Part shown: positions 1 to 28,308 of the stretch, one piece after another | Position numbering within the stretch: the first letter of the stretch is position 1 | Layout: each line of letters opens with the position of its first letter | Assembly (NCBI RefSeq): GCF_048128805.1 | Contig: NC_135998.1 | Span: 11,567,156-11,631,155 of the forward strand | Direction of reading: 5' to 3' | Length of the DNA: 64,000 nt | Source of the DNA: Centroberyx gerrardi | Taxonomy: Eukaryota > Chordata > Actinopteri > Beryciformes > Berycidae | Translations under genes and position numbers: made by a program | The notes under the pieces: generated by a model | Seen by the model: only the letters and a program-made list of their open reading frames with translations | Told to the model about the DNA's origin: nothing | The model's database searches: none

Positions 1-235
1 AGAGAGAAACAGAGAGACAGACTGAGAGGGCATACTAAGAGGGTTAGAGAGAAAGTGAGAGAGGGCATACTAACAAGGAGAGAGAGGGAAAGAGAGAGAG
101 CGAGAGAGAGCATACCGGCAGCAGGAGAGACAGACAGGAAGATGAAGATAGAGAGAGAGAGAGAGAGAGAGAGAAATGGAGAGAGACAGAGCGAGGGCAT
201 ACTAAGGAGAGAGAGAAAGAGAAAGATGGAGCAAT
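1..235. repeat. GA-rich degenerate microsatellite
   Basis: Interrupted runs of GA dinucleotides with recurring 'gggcatact' spacers, continuing from beyond the left edge. Arg/Glu-rich open frames across it are artefacts of the repeat. No gene is visible here. Confidence 0.85.
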
Positions 236-394
236 GAGAGACTATCCTAGAGCAGTTACTCTGACCCGATGGAGTGATGACAGACAGCAAGTGAGGAATG
301 ACATAGTCTGGCTTAGTTTCCCCAGCAGAAGGCTGGAGCGTCTGTGCTGTAAATGTTTTACAAGAGGGAAACGAGAGAGATGGAGAGAGGGAGA

Positions 395-397
<3 letters not shown>

Positions 398-427
<30 letters not shown>
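398..427. repeat. (GA)n microsatellite
   Basis: A pure GA tract of about 15 units inside a longer purine-rich stretch that starts near 360. Confidence 0.85.
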
Positions 428-435
<8 letters not shown>

Positions 436-436
<1 letters not shown>

Positions 437-1590
437 AGCCATATCTGGGCCATTTATGAGGCTTCAGGGAGAAGACGCAGCAAAGGAATTTTCTAGAGCA
501 CTTCAACCGGCATCTTACTTGTAAGATGTGTGTAATTAGGAACTTGTTTTTTAACATATCCTTCTAAGACACGAGGCATAGATGTGCACCTTTCCCCCAG
601 AGAGGCTTTAATAGGGAGAGACATGTCGGCTGTTAGTCGGATTGAAACTGTGACATTCTGGTTACAGCATGGTCTTTTTAACCACCAGGCCTTCCTGCCA
701 CCTGAGTTAGCCCGGGTCATCAGGGCGCTAATCACACAACTCATCTAGACCTCCTCTCACCTCACTATAACATGAAGTATAGACCGCAGATGGCGCCAAT
801 TAGTGTGCTCTAGTTATATTATAATTCCAGCACCAAATGGCATTTAAGCACTTATCAAAGGTTTATTTTACCAGAGCATGAAGTGAAATTCCCCCCCCCA
901 CCCCTAAACTACTTTTGAAAATCCTCTGAAGAAATGCCATTTTATGAAAAATGTCCTCAAGCAAAAATTTGTTTCTTTTCAAAACAATCCAATTGGTTTC
1001 TTTTAAGGTTTTTTTTTTATTCATATTATTAAAAATGCACTATTCGTTTAAGCGTTCCAATTTTTTTCATTATTAGCCCGAAAAACTCAAATAGCCCCTT
1101 TGCCCGCTGGAAGAGGTGAAATTCTGGGCACAAATTGCTTATTCAACCAGAGGGAGTGAGATGACTGTGACTGGCAGCTGCTCGAGCACACGGAGTAAGA
1201 GCTATTTCAAGCCTGACTGTGCCAATTAGAACGCTGATTAAACTATGGGCTTAAACCTTGCATGAATGGTCCATCCACTTAGCTTAGCGTGACTAATAAC
1301 ACGCTGAATATAGATAATCTAAGGTGTGGATGCCCTTTTGACAGAGGTGTGACCCTCAGGTGTCGGTTAGAACAGTAGATAAAGGTGTTCTACTGCACAC
1401 TGAAAAGCTTGACCCTATCCATTATTTTATATATAGATCTTCAATATTTCTTTAGAGCAACAAGCACATTTCAGCAAATGATGAGGTCAGCTTTGCATTT
1501 CATCTTTGCATGTATACTAAATATAGACTTATCAATGTTCTCTTGCTCTTTGCTCCATTAGAGCAGCCAGTACTTTATGTATAATTTGTG
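436..1590. other. left flank, no gene recognised
   Basis: AT-rich, non-coding-looking DNA with short open frames that resemble nothing I recognise. There are poly-C and poly-T runs near 890-1060. I see no exon, RNA gene or intact mobile element. Confidence 0.5.
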
Positions 1591-1591
1591 A

Positions 1592-1775
1592 GCAGCAGGG
1601 TGCAGTAGGGATTAGGATGGCTGTCCTTCAACCAGGGGGGGTTTGGGTTCAAGTCCCATGTGACAGCAAGCATCCGCTCTGCTGAAGTATCCTTGAGCAA
1701 GACACTGAATCTGTACCAGCTCCAGTGGTGCTGTTCTGTGTTTAGCTGACCCAATAAAGCTGTGGTGACTAGACA
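1592..1775 (+). repeat. tRNA-derived SINE copy
   Basis: The segment carries a box-B-like 'gggttcaagtcccat' and the phrase 'ccttgagcaagacactgaat', both typical of teleost tRNA-SINEs. It aligns along its length with the reverse complement of 33280-33455 (shared 'ggctgtccttcaac', 'gcaagcatcc', 'ctgctgaagt'). The two are therefore copies of one family in opposite orientations. This copy is diverged. Confidence 0.7.
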
Positions 1776-1845
1776 CATTGATTGTCATCAGTGAGGGAAC
1801 AGAACATTGGAAAAACATTGCCTCTCTTTCTCTCTCATAGACATG

Positions 1846-1957
<112 letters not shown>

Positions 1958-2271
1958 CTTCAATTTCTCCAGAAAGTTCCTACAACAAGACCATCATCGC
2001 AAACTAATACAGCAAATGAATGCATCACACTGGAAAAGTACCTTGGTCTGTTTTGCATCAATTCATATTGAGTGGGACACAGTAGAGGTGACTAGTGACT
2101 ACATATTTCTCCCATGCAGCCATGCAGCACTCATCACTGTGGGCCAAATACTCCGGCATGGCAGCCGCCAACACAGCTAGCTTGAGGGTGGCGGTGGTAA
2201 TGGACTGTAGAAAGGCCTGCATCGACCTCCCAGTGCCACACATCCATTCGCACATGCACATAGGAACTCAG

Positions 2272-2308
2272 GCGCGCACACACACACACACTCACACACG
2301 CACACACA
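2272..2308. repeat. (CA)n microsatellite, interrupted
   Basis: CA dinucleotides with GC and TC interruptions. Confidence 0.85.
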
Positions 2309-2744
2309 ATGCCCTGAGGAAGGGTCAGACTCAGCTAAGCTTGATTCATTATAGCCATTCTCACTGCAGTCACCCCCTATCACAGTCCAAATGAATACAT
2401 CGACTGGCTTTAATGACAATTTAACCTGGAACACAGCCACAAAGCAAAAGGGACTAAGAGAGAAAGGGGTGAGAGGATTGTGTGAAAAGCTAAATACAGA
2501 GTTCCTACAATCATGGAAAACCTGTAAAAGACATGGGGTTTAAACTTAAGAAACTTTGAAAACATCTTAAAATTGATACACATCATAAACCTGATGGAAA
2601 TGTCATGGGACATTTCATAATCTTTTGATTTTCAATCAGTCAGCTGTTTAATGTTAAGTATAGACTTAGTTATAACTTTGAGGGAATAACAACGCAAGTA
2701 ACAAATTCCCTGATTAAAGAGGTCTTCCCAAACACAACCTAAGA

Positions 2745-3085
2745 CAGTGGTTCTCAACGTGGGGTCCGAGGACCACCAGGGGTCCTTGAGGGGGTTCCAG
2801 GGGGTCCCGGGCAAATTGATGAATTGTTAAACTTCACCATTATTTAATTTACAAGAAGTTAATACAATTGTGTAAAATGTGGAAGAATGACTATTTTGGT
2901 CATAGTTTCACTGTTATCTCTCTACCTACAATACAGATAGTCATGGAATTCTGGACAAAATCATATCCAACAACAAAAATATTCTCAGATTTGGGTTCGA
3001 GACAAAATCTCATCAAATGGGGGTCCGTGGCCCTAACGTGGACTAAATTAGGAGTCCTTGATATGAAAAAGGTTGAGAATCACTG
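2745..3085. mobile_element. hAT-type MITE with intact 8-bp target duplication
   Basis: The element starts CAGTGGTTCTCAAC and ends GGTTGAGAATCACTG, which are near-perfect terminal inverted repeats of the hAT (Charlie/Tip100-like) type. The 8 bp ACCTAAGA stands directly before it (2737-2744) and directly after it (3086-3093), the target-site duplication length expected for hAT. It is 341 bp with no transposase, so non-autonomous. Short open frames inside it are not genes. A diverged relative lies at 22990-23256. Confidence 0.9.
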
Positions 3086-3093
3086 ACCTAAGA

Positions 3094-4900
3094 CATTCAA
3101 ATCACCAATTCAACAATAAATGGATCACTGGAACATAGATGCTGACAAACGCTGTTAATGGAAACTGTGCTATGCGTCATGGATTAGTTTTGATGACGGT
3201 ACAATGTAAATTACTCCATTTATGGAAGGAAGCAGATGAGGGGGTGCATTCCCTATAGTTTAAGGAAGCCATAGAAATAGTGTGAGATTTTATGTTGTAT
3301 ACTAGTGCTGTCACAGATATCAGCATCTAGGTCAACATGGAGTGAACTGACTGAGATGATCTGCTTGTTCAATGTGCAGAAGTCTTAATGTTTATGGTAT
3401 ATTTTCTCTTTGTTTTAATCTGTTTTTATGTCCATTGTTACACAAACTGTAGAGCACTTTGTGATGGACCTAATGATGAACCTGGTGGCTTGATTTGACT
3501 CATTAGACTGACTTTCCAAGAACCAAGAAAAGGACCAAGAAACAGTCACAAGAGTATAGATGAGTTCTCTAATTGTAAGTAAACCTCAAATAAAAATGAA
3601 AGGTGAAGTTGTGGATAGAACCAATGCTGCGGTTTTCCATATTTTGCCTCTGGGGGCAAAATTTGTATTTGTATTTGTATTCCCTTCTACTCTTAGTACT
3701 TATAGAAACCCACAAGATGACATCCATTTGCCTCCTTGCAGGTAATTAAGAAGACATGGCAAATACTTCAATACTTCAAGGCAGTTCAAGCTGCTGCCTC
3801 ATAAATGTGTGAGCAGTCGGAGTCATGTGGTACACGAAGGCATGCTTCATGCCGTGAGGACCATTGTGTTGTAGTCTGAGTGGAACGGTACCACTCTACA
3901 GCCATGGCACATTTACTATAGATGCATGCATGCCCATGGCTACTAGACATAGAAACTGTTATGTAACCGGCCTTATTTATATCAGCTCCAGTGGAGTCCC
4001 ACTGATGGGTTGGCAACCCCAAACAGTTGGCTGCAGCCCGGCACATCAGCAGACGCACCTAAAGTCCATTGATGATGGTCTGCCTGGCAGTGTGGTAAAA
4101 ATAGAGTTTCATTCAGAATGAAATACAGCTGGTAACTTAATTCCTTGGTTGACACAAATATAACACTTACAGAAACTGGGTGCTCTATATTTTTGACTCT
4201 TTGCAAAGATTTTCTTCCAGAATGGATATATTGTTTTGGAAATTATCTCCTCATACATACAGTTGAGATATACTGTACCTCCCTGGCTAAATGCATGGCA
4301 GTGTATAAACATTTGTGTGGTTTGTGGGCAGACAATGTTTACAGGCCACTTGCTGAAACAGTTGGGTAGGGTGACTTGACATTTAGGCTTGAGACAAATA
4401 GATAAGGAAGTAAGAAGCATTGGCACGGTCCTCCAAGCCTCCCTGTCTTCTTCTCTTCCAAAACAAAAAGGACACATGTTGACCTCACAGTAGTAAAAGT
4501 AATTAAGTGTGAGGAAACCTGATTCTTAACTATCGTGCAGTACTTTGCCAAGAGATATATACGGAAACTTAAGTACACTGTCAACAGCTACTTAGGTATT
4601 GCATGTCGCAACCTACTTGCTTAATGTCATCACTGCAGTGTACAGCGTCTTCTGTCACTAATAAGGCCCAAACACCATATTAACACTAAGTCTTATTGGC
4701 TTATATTTGTAATTGTCTGTAAAGCACATAATATCTGGTTTGAAAATTGCTACACAAATGAAGTTGTTGCATAGCAATTACGGGAGAACACTCATCTGAA
4801 ACCTTGCCCTTGAAAAGTTTTCCATTCCCTCTCTCTAGGTCAGTGAAATGCCGGCTTTCTTTTATTAGCACTTCATTAAAATTCATTAATTGCTTCCTTT
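3094..4900. other. intergenic DNA, no gene recognised
   Basis: Only short unconvincing open frames occur. I see no family match, RNA gene or complete repeat between the hAT MITE and the exon-like segment at 4917. Confidence 0.45.
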
Positions 4901-4916
4901 CTCCTGGGCGCAGCCG

Positions 4917-5129
4917 GAATCAAAACTGGAACTGATAAAAATGAGACGAAGAGCAACTGTCCTGTGCTCCAGATACACAACCTCCGATGACAGGCTGCTG
5001 GAAAAACACCTCCTCACCCACCCATCCATCCCCGTGTTGCACAGAACAGACAACAAGCACATAGAGGCAGAGGCAGCAGAGCAACTTAAAGAAGTAGACG
5101 TAAATTTTATTTACTTGTTCTGTACATAA
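4917..5129 (+). other. unassigned exon-like open frame
   Basis: A good 3' splice site (a T/C-rich stretch ending 'cctgggcgcag' at 4912-4913) leads straight into an open frame of 70 codons ending at TAA 5127-5129. It could instead be an internal exon ending near 5098, where 'gacgtaaat' gives a possible donor. The peptide is rich in charged residues and includes TTSDDRLLEKHLLTHPSIP. That recalls the second half of a C2H2 zinc finger (HxxxH), but the paired cysteines are not in place. An AATAAA-like signal follows near 5190. I do not recognise a gene and no partner exon is visible. It may be a pseudogene fragment or chance. Confidence 0.25.
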
Positions 5130-5442
5130 AGGGTCCATACCAGCACGGGTGTTAACCATGGGAAATATTAACACATGTAAATGGTATAAGAAAATAAAAG
5201 GCACAATTTTTCCATTCTTAAGTAAAAGACAACAGAGGCTTTCCTAGAATATGAGAAAAGAGCACAGTAATACTGTTAATGCCTTTACAAAACAAATCTG
5301 AAGCATGACGAAAGCAAGTTCACCTCAAGAAAGAAATAATCAGGGTGTATTGCTTAATTAGTAGGTTTCATGAAGGTTGACAAGGAAAACCCATACTGGT
5401 TTGATTTCACAGACCAGGCGGCATTAAAATAAGTCAAACTTT

Positions 5443-5601
5443 TTATTTATTAAGGAAATAAGAAATGACATAAAGCAGCATTTGGCCGGGAAGAACCACC
5501 ACCCCGGCCAAGAGGTCATGCACAGAGGCAACCAGCAGGCATTTTTCCCTTTTGAAAAAGTCACCTTCGGTCAAAGTTCTTTTATTCAATAACAATTTAT
5601 T
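5443..5601 (-). terminator. crkl: candidate crkl polyadenylation signals
   Basis: Read on the minus strand, AATAAA occurs at 5596-5601, 5581-5586 and twice near 5442-5451. These are the first such hexamers found when scanning downstream of the crkl stop codon at 7442. They would give a 3'UTR of roughly 1.85-2 kb, reasonable for a gene whose mammalian orthologue has a long 3'UTR. Which site is used cannot be seen. Confidence 0.4.
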
Positions 5602-6184
5602 TAAACAAAAATGCTTGATTCAACAGCTGACTACAAAAAAACAATACGACTGAAAGTTGCACAATGATATTACTCTACTGAGTGAAAGGCTGAGCAGGGA
5701 TTTAAAGGGAAAGCACTAAGGGGAGAGACACAGCAGAGAGGGCAAAGTGGGGGTTCATCTTTACAGCAGAAATCTAGGGGTCAGCACTGTTCGCACAACT
5801 GTTTAATCCTCAGCTCCTACTGATCAAACGGTGGAATTGATTCCAGCCTGGTACGAGCAAAGAAGCTTTCCGCTACTCCATTAGGGTCTGCTTGCATTAA
5901 GACGACTGACAGGCAAACAATTTGCACGGACCCAATATTTCAGGAATAGGGCCGGCTGAAATTCTAAACAGACAGGTTCAACATCACATTAAAAACATAA
6001 GGTTAGGGAAGGGGACTGCATGTGCTAAAAGTTGCATTTCTCTTACTCTCTGAAAAAGGCATTGATGGGATCTCATTGGCTTGCTGAGACATTTTCCCCT
6101 CCTCCCCTGACCTATACCAATGGACGCAGGAGGCGCCCACGTCAATGAAAAGCCCTTAGCCCTCGTGCCGCATGGGCACTTCGT

Positions 6185-6355
6185 TTTTTAGCTAGCAGCG
6201 CTAATCAGATGCTTGTGGCAAGTGCTGGTTGGAGCTACTGCTGTTTTGCTATTTGACTTTTGAAAACCTGTTCAAAGCTTGACACTGCTGCAAAAAAGTT
6301 GAAATATTTGATTCTTCTAGTGCTTGGCACTCTGGGCACTAAAATCCTGCTAATC
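6185..6355 (+). repeat. SINE-like repeat fragment
   Basis: The segment resembles 63215-63340: both begin 'gctagcag(c/t)gct', share 'cagatgct', 'gctactcctg/gctactgctg', and end with a motif like 'tgggcactaaaatcc' or 'tgagcattaaaacc'. This marks a dispersed family, probably the tail of a tRNA-SINE. Confidence 0.5.
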
Positions 6356-7064
6356 TCTAAGCGCTGTCCTTTCAATTGAAAATGGTGTGAAAAACAAGCC
6401 AGGACTGTAAAGAGAGGTACCTTACCCCTCTACCATACATCTGCTCCATGTCACGAATAAAAAAAAAACCAAACAACTTCAATCTGTACTGCTGATCATA
6501 TGGCACAAATAATAAAACGAGATGAAATCACATATGGCTGTTTCACATGTTGTCTTGAGAAAAGATAAATAAGGGAACTCTTGTCAGCCAGAATTGTGTC
6601 AGGCTGGAGAATGGATGGGCTCTATAATGTCAATTCCAAGATAGATCCTCCTCCAAAGCCTCCCCCTTTTCTCCTGCTTCCTCCTCTGGCTCCAGTCTCT
6701 TTCTGTCAGTCATGACACACACACATCATACACACATATCAAAAACCTGTCAACCTGAATAACTCGTGGCCAAGAAATCTGTGTGTACGTGTGTGCTTGT
6801 GGTGATGGTTAAGGTACAACAGTGACTTGATTGTTTGGAGAAATAACATTTGACTAGCTGGTTAGCTCCTCAATGCCTCAGTGCTCTCCTAAGTCCGTAG
6901 GGAAATTGCTTTTCCCTATTTCGTACAAATATCCTCACATCGACAACACAAACACACACCAATGCTTTCAAAATCCCAAAGAATTCAAAACGTAACAAAT
7001 ATTTGGAAAAATAAAATAAAAAATAGATCAGTTGTGATGTAATGTGGTAAATATCCATGGTGAA

Positions 7065-7128
7065 TGCACACGCACACACGCATGCGCACACACTCGCATA
7101 CACACACACACACACATGCACACAACAC
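7065..7128. repeat. (CA)n microsatellite, interrupted
   Basis: CA dinucleotides with GC and TG interruptions, within the probable crkl 3'UTR. Confidence 0.85.
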
Positions 7129-7441
7129 AGGGATGCCCAATGATCTGGAAATGAAAAGGACACTAAGGCAAAAAACGCTGCCCAGCCTAGAACCAAGACG
7201 TGGGATTGGGAACTGGGGGGCGGGGGGGAGTGGGGTCAGGTTTTAGTTGGGGACCAAAGTCCAAAGCTGTAAACAGTCAGAAAGCCTCGCGACGGTTGGC
7301 AACAATAGAGGGGTCGGTATCATGGCACAGCCCCAAGCAGGCAAGCACGTAACCATGGTGACACTGGCGGGGAGGGTGGAGACAGCCAGCAGATTTGGGT
7401 GTAGGTCGATACTGGGGAGAGGGTTCAGTCGAACTCTTAGG

Positions 7442-22600
<15,159 letters not shown>

Positions 22601-22989
22601 GGGACAAACCATGAAGCAGTGGTGAGCACCATGAGTCAAAGCAACCACCAACATAAATAAAAAAAAAAACGATTACACATTCAGAAAAGCAGCATTCATG
22701 TACGTTTTTCCCCTTTAAAATACCCTATATTCACATCACTTGCATCAGTTTGATATTATCTAAAATACGTATGCCAGCCTAGAAAGACGGGTAAACTATT
22801 CCACAAGTGAAGAGGTGAATTGAGGTTTACCCTCCACTACATCCCTACATCCCTGGATGAAAGAGATAGAGTTTTAGGCATCTATCCATACCTATTTAGG
22901 TCACATTCATTTTCTTTATTTTGTCTTTAAGGTGACAAAATAAACGACTCAGAAAAGTTTTGGCTTATGGTCAATATATAGCCAAGATC

Positions 22990-23256
22990 AATGGTCCAGT
23001 GGGGTCCGGCGACGACCTGGACAGAATGAAGAAGAGTTTAATTTCACTATTATTGCTCTCCCTTGAAGCGATACCAGTGAGAAAGTGTATAAAGATGACT
23101 GTTGTGATTCATTCTCCTAACTGATGTTATCTCCCCACCTGCAGTGTAGACACAATTTCACACCAAGTCATATCTGACAACAAAAATCTACTCAGACTTA
23201 GAGACAGACTTACTGAATGCAGGTCCATACTCTAATGTGGATCTATTTAAGATACG
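22990..23256. mobile_element. diverged hAT MITE, same family as 2745-3085
   Basis: Shared segments in the same order as in the intact copy: 'ggggtccg', 'tttcac..ttatt', 'tgttatctc', 'catatc..acaacaaaaat', 'ctcaga', and the 'ctaa(t/c)gtgga' end. The termini are eroded and no target duplication can be seen. Confidence 0.6.
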
Positions 23257-26200
23257 ATTGTCTTTGTAGCCCTATTATGTGTTTCAGTACTGTATGTTTT
23301 TGTAAGCAGACTAGTTAATGGCTCTCCACCAATATCACCAAGAAAAATTCCTGTACAATTGCTTTACTTGGTGAAATGATTCTGATTTTTTTTATCAGTA
23401 GGCCTAATTCAAAAAGCAAAGCTAAACCCTGGGATACCATTATTCTGACTGGAATTATATGATGGGTTTCTAATCATTAATGATCTGAACTGTAGTTTGT
23501 AAGCTATACCTACCGGTTCAGAAGTAGGCCTATAGTTGTTCAGTCAACAGCTATTTCAGGCCTCCAGTGAATAGGCTTTACATATTTCCCTATTTTCAAT
23601 TCCTGTTGATCTCCAACTTCCCCTCTATTCAATCTCATAATAAGTATTATCTGGCACAGAGCTGACACATAAATTTGGACCTCCACAACTTACCCAACCC
23701 ACAGCACAATGTACTGAAAGGGACAGGGTGAATTTAAATGCAGGGGACAGTGCCTCCCAAGTAGCCTCGACGAACAAGAACACAAATGAGAGAAAGCATG
23801 TTAGAAAACACCGACTGAGCATGACGAGCGGCCCGATGTGGCAGGGCAACTTCTGCTCATTGATGAAAGTAAAAGATATAAAAAGGTAGTTCTGTTCCTC
23901 TGGTTATTGAGGTTTCAGTGACCGTGCCTCATGGGGCTGCAGCTGGCACAGAGCAGCTCTCATCACTGCAACACTGTCTGAATGTTAATAGATTTGCACC
24001 CACTGGGTCTTAATGGCTAACGCCTGCCAATTCCCACATTTCCACAAAGGCTCAGTGATGCAACAAATTGGATGAAAACAATCAGGGTTTCTTCCTCCTC
24101 AGACACGGTTGTAGAAAATTCTGCTCATATGTAGGGCTATGTATCGTTTACAAGCACAAAGCGGAAACCATACAACACCTTTGGTTTTACCATACATTCT
24201 GGCATAGGCTTAATTACTTCAAAGTGACAACAGCCGGATCATTAATATGGATTTTTCACGTCTTGTCTATCTTAAGAGTTTGTGAGTGAAAGTGACCAAT
24301 GCAGATAATTGGGTCATATTACCATCCCAAATTGGAAGCCCATATTCCATAATAAGTAGGAAAAAATAAACATTGAGCGCTATTCCTGCAAGATTTTGGA
24401 AAGGAGGCTTTATGCAAAATACAATCAAGGTAGGCTATGACATCTCTGTGTGTGACCTGCCATCAAATGTTCATAGACATTCATAGAATCCCATGGCGGA
24501 TACTCTCAGTGAATAGTTTCTTCAGAAATAACACCCTCTAGTGGGTAAGGGCGAGCAACAATGTCTAAGTTTTTTTTTTTAACCTTTATTTAAACATAAC
24601 AGGCAAGTTGCACATTCTTATTGAGGGCAACAGCATGTGGAAGTAGTTGCAGGGGGATGGAGGGTTACTGTGGTACAAACCTTCAGACATGGGAGCTGTC
24701 CAGCACAGCCGGAGCCTTGAGCCACTTCCACTGGAGCAGAAATTAAGTGTGTTGCTCAAGGATACCATGACAGTTCCTGCCAAGGGAGATGAGGCTATCT
24801 TGCTCACTCCTCCCCCAAGACTTTCCCAGATGCTTCTGGGAGCCAACTGGTGTCTCTCAGTCTACTCTGTATGCAATAATAATGCTACAATAATGCTTCT
24901 CTAACCATTATCACTGCCGTATTTAGATTTTTCCTTATTTCAACTGGGTAATATGGAGGGAAAATCATTGTGGTTAACTGTGTTCAAAGCTCAAAGCTCT
25001 CATGAATCGCAATGATGAATTAATTTCCATTTAAAACCATCTTCTTTTATTGGTTGTGATAGTATTTATTGCAGTAAAGTTTATTGTACATTATATTTAA
25101 CAACCATGTCTATTCAAAATCAACAGTGCTGGCAAAGGTCATGATCTTAACTGTTCATTAGAATTTATTTTGTATTTTTCAATGGGAAAACGAACAGGGA
25201 TTTCCTCAAATATGAACCTGACCAGGAAAGGCTGTAGATGTCACCTTCCTTCTATAGGTTTAGGGTGAGGTCATGGGTGCCTAAATTAGACGATTCTGCC
25301 TCAGGGTCCTCAGGATGGGGTTTACACAGGTGCCTGCTTACTCAGTGCTGGGCAAGCTCAAAGATAGCCCGTTTGGACTAATAACCACAACATTAATTAC
25401 CTATTCCATACCTAAATTATGTGCAGCATATGAGAAGAAGGAGAAGAAGAAACCTACTGAATTAGCAGCCGAGGCTGTATAGTGAGGCTGGGGCTCCAGC
25501 CTGTGGATGCTGGGTAATGTGGATTTGTAGCCACATCCAGTACCAGTTTATTCATTTGATTCATGGTCCGGGCTTCTGAACCAGCTGAGGAGGGCAGGCA
25601 GTGGCTCCAGCTGTGAAGAAAAGACACCAGTTGGGGTCCAAAGTATGGAAGTCCATCTCATGACAAAGATAGGAGTTTATGCATCATATGATGACAGAGC
25701 CATGGCAGCAGAAGTGGATAGTCATACATCGTCCATACTCAGCTCCTGGTATAATTGTTTTACAAGAACGGGAACACATGGCATGCATGTAGTGAGGGTT
25801 TATAAACATTTTTTAAACAACTAGTAAAATGTATCAAATTCATTGTAAACCCTTTGAAATACAGGGTAACAGGGTTGACATGATTGTTACCATCAGTTAA
25901 ACTGAAATATGTAACAATCTAGAATAAGGATTTTGTGTTGGTAAACGTTTTAACAAATTATATTGAAATATGCCAGAGGGACTTAAAATGTACAGATTTG
26001 GAAGAATGACTCTGATACAGTTCAGTTTCTGAGGTGCAAAGTGGGCTGTTTCAAGCTAGGAAGTCCAGCCATCCCTTTACCTAATGATTATTGGTGCAAT
26101 TCGGCTTCCAAACCACTCAACGATTTCCAAACCATTGAGTGGGCTGTTTCAATTATTAGCCTGGCTGTTGGTACAGTGTGGCCTCTGAACTGCTGACAGG

Positions 26201-26589
26201 CCGTTCCAAGCCTGCAGGGTCAGCCATCCCATTAATCTATTGCTGAGATTGATGGCAAAGTCAGACTTATTGCGAAAGATGTTGTGGGATAGAGGTAGGG
26301 ATAGAGTGTAGATGCAATATCGAGTAGTGTAGGATTAGTGTAGATGAGTATAGGACAGCTGGTGTTGAGAGGTGTGGTTCTGGGATGGTAGAATTTACTG
26401 TTGAGCCTTCTGAACGTGTCGTGGGGCGAATTTAACAAAATATCTGTGGTGGGAGGTGCCACTCTGTAACCTCAATGACATGCCATTCTACGTTCTTCTA
26501 ACATCCAAGCCTGATTTCTGCATAAACAACACAAGGGCTAGTTACATCAGATCCTATGTTTTGGTAAATGCATGAGTATTAAGTTGTAA

Positions 26590-26725
26590 GCTTAGACTAA
26601 ATTGTCATGGAGGCTTGTGCGATGTGGATCAGTATGTACCAAAGTCTCTACACCGATGTCACTGAGATATTTTCCTGTACATTTAGCGATTAAAGCAATT
26701 TTGATTCTGATTAGACTATTCGGCC
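26590..26725 (+). repeat. LINE 3'-end fragment
   Basis: Ends 'cctgtacatttagcgattaaagcaattttgattctgatt'-like sequence (a (TTCTGA)-type tail). It resembles 58555-58725 and 52530-52680. The common core is 'tgtacatttatt/gcacttggcaat'. Confidence 0.5.
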
Positions 26726-28308
26726 TAAAGGTTACAGAGTGGAGTATGCTGACTGGGCCAACAGCATGCAGCGCGTTGCCAGCCCCACCTGGCTGCCTGC
26801 AGTTCTTAACCTGCCCCAAGTTGTTGCACAACTGTAAGCTAAGTTTTGACTCATGTTGTGAAATTAAGCTAGAGCTGTGGTGCTTTTATATTCGCTTGCC
26901 TGTATGAGGCTTTTCAACAGTGGAGGACAGCGCTTTCAGTGTTTAAATGACCATCTCACTAATAAATGGTGTCATCAATGACTGAGCTGCATAGGTATGG
27001 TAGGTTTTCACTGAAAATTATTTAATAGCAGAATTTACTGGTATATCAGATTGCATGTAATTTTCCTATTTAGACAGCAATGACAATATAAAAATGTATT
27101 ATAACTGATGGGGAAAATGTTAATAAGATACAAAATATTTTTTGTTCTTGACTTGTCCATAATTCAAATAAATTCTTCTGAACATAATTCTTTTAATTTA
27201 ATCATTTTTACTTTGTTACTTTTTCAGATTGCTTTGATTCATCCTTATAGCCACACCTTACCAAAAGCATGTGTTGCATCTGGACCATGTGACACAATAT
27301 TCCAATGAAAACAATACTGCATAACAAAGGGTGGCCCCTCTTGTTCATTCGGGTAGGAGAAACTCAGGTATGCACACACTATCAGATAAACCACAGGATT
27401 TGTTTGCTAAAAATAAACTTCCATTCATTGGAAATAAATAGGAGACGGCACCAGTCTCGGGGAAAAAAAACAAAACCCCGCAAGATCAGCACTACATTGT
27501 GTATAGACAGTTTATTAGATTTTTGTATCAAACTCGCTCACTTTTAGGTTCACGACTGATCACATTTGACCCATTAAAGCATGAGACTGTATTACCAAAC
27601 CGAGTGTTTGTGAAATGGTCCTGGTAATTTGTCCTGTCTCATCCATTTCAGGTGCCAACACCTTCCTGCTGACTGTTCACAACATCACGACCTCCAAGTT
27701 GCACTGCCTCCGTCGATATTCAGTGACAGCGCTGCTCAATATCTGGCATCAAAGAGTAAGACTGGCCTATCTCTCTGCAGCCTAGAGACCGAGCACTGAA
27801 TCCCTCATTAAAGACGTTAATACTGAGGACTTTTGTCTTTCCTTCTCATCTTTGTTTCATAGAGATGATTTCTGATAGGACATGGAAGTGGAAAAAGTGT
27901 TTAGTTTGAAATGTGGTTAAAATTCATCAGGCCTTAATGGAGCCAGCACTGCTAGTCTTATTTTTGTGCTGTGATAATCTGTTACATTTTTATAGCACTT
28001 TAACTTCATAAATACTGTAGTTATTCTACCACAAGAGAGTGCTGTTGCATCACACTATAAAATACAAATACAAGGTGTTGACTTGGTTCTGTAGTACTGA
28101 GAAAATGAATGCAGTTTGAATACTTGGCTTTTTAAGCTTGGAGATCTATATACCCCATGTCACTTGTCTTTTTCTTTTCATAAATACTTTTTGTTTCCAG
28201 TCCTTTATGAGTGAATTTCTGTACCAAAGATATTGAGACTTAATTTTTTAGTAGCATCAAACCATAGAACATAAATACTTCAACATGATATCCACGTCTG
28301 ACACAAAA

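Larger units (their letters stand above)
5602..7441 (-). other. crkl: probable crkl 3'UTR
   Basis: This is the stretch between the crkl stop codon and the first minus-strand AATAAA cluster. It holds no other coding sequence. It contains a plus-oriented SINE-like segment (about 6185-6355) and a CA-rich tract (7065-7128). The assignment rests on position and polyA signals only. Confidence 0.45.

Noticed and set aside
55..237. Arg/Glu- and Leu/Ser-rich open frames over GA/CT repeats (also near 390, 1900, 33700, 42250)
   Set aside because: They are translations of dinucleotide microsatellites, open in several frames and on both strands, not genes.
24586..24846. 86-codon frame on the minus strand as a gene
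   Set aside because: It lies in repeat-like sequence, has no family resemblance and overlaps an equally long frame on the other strand.
26040..26240. Tandem duplication based on repeated 'gtgggctgtttcaa' and 'cagccatccc'
   Set aside because: The shared words are short and their spacing is irregular; I could not define a repeat unit.
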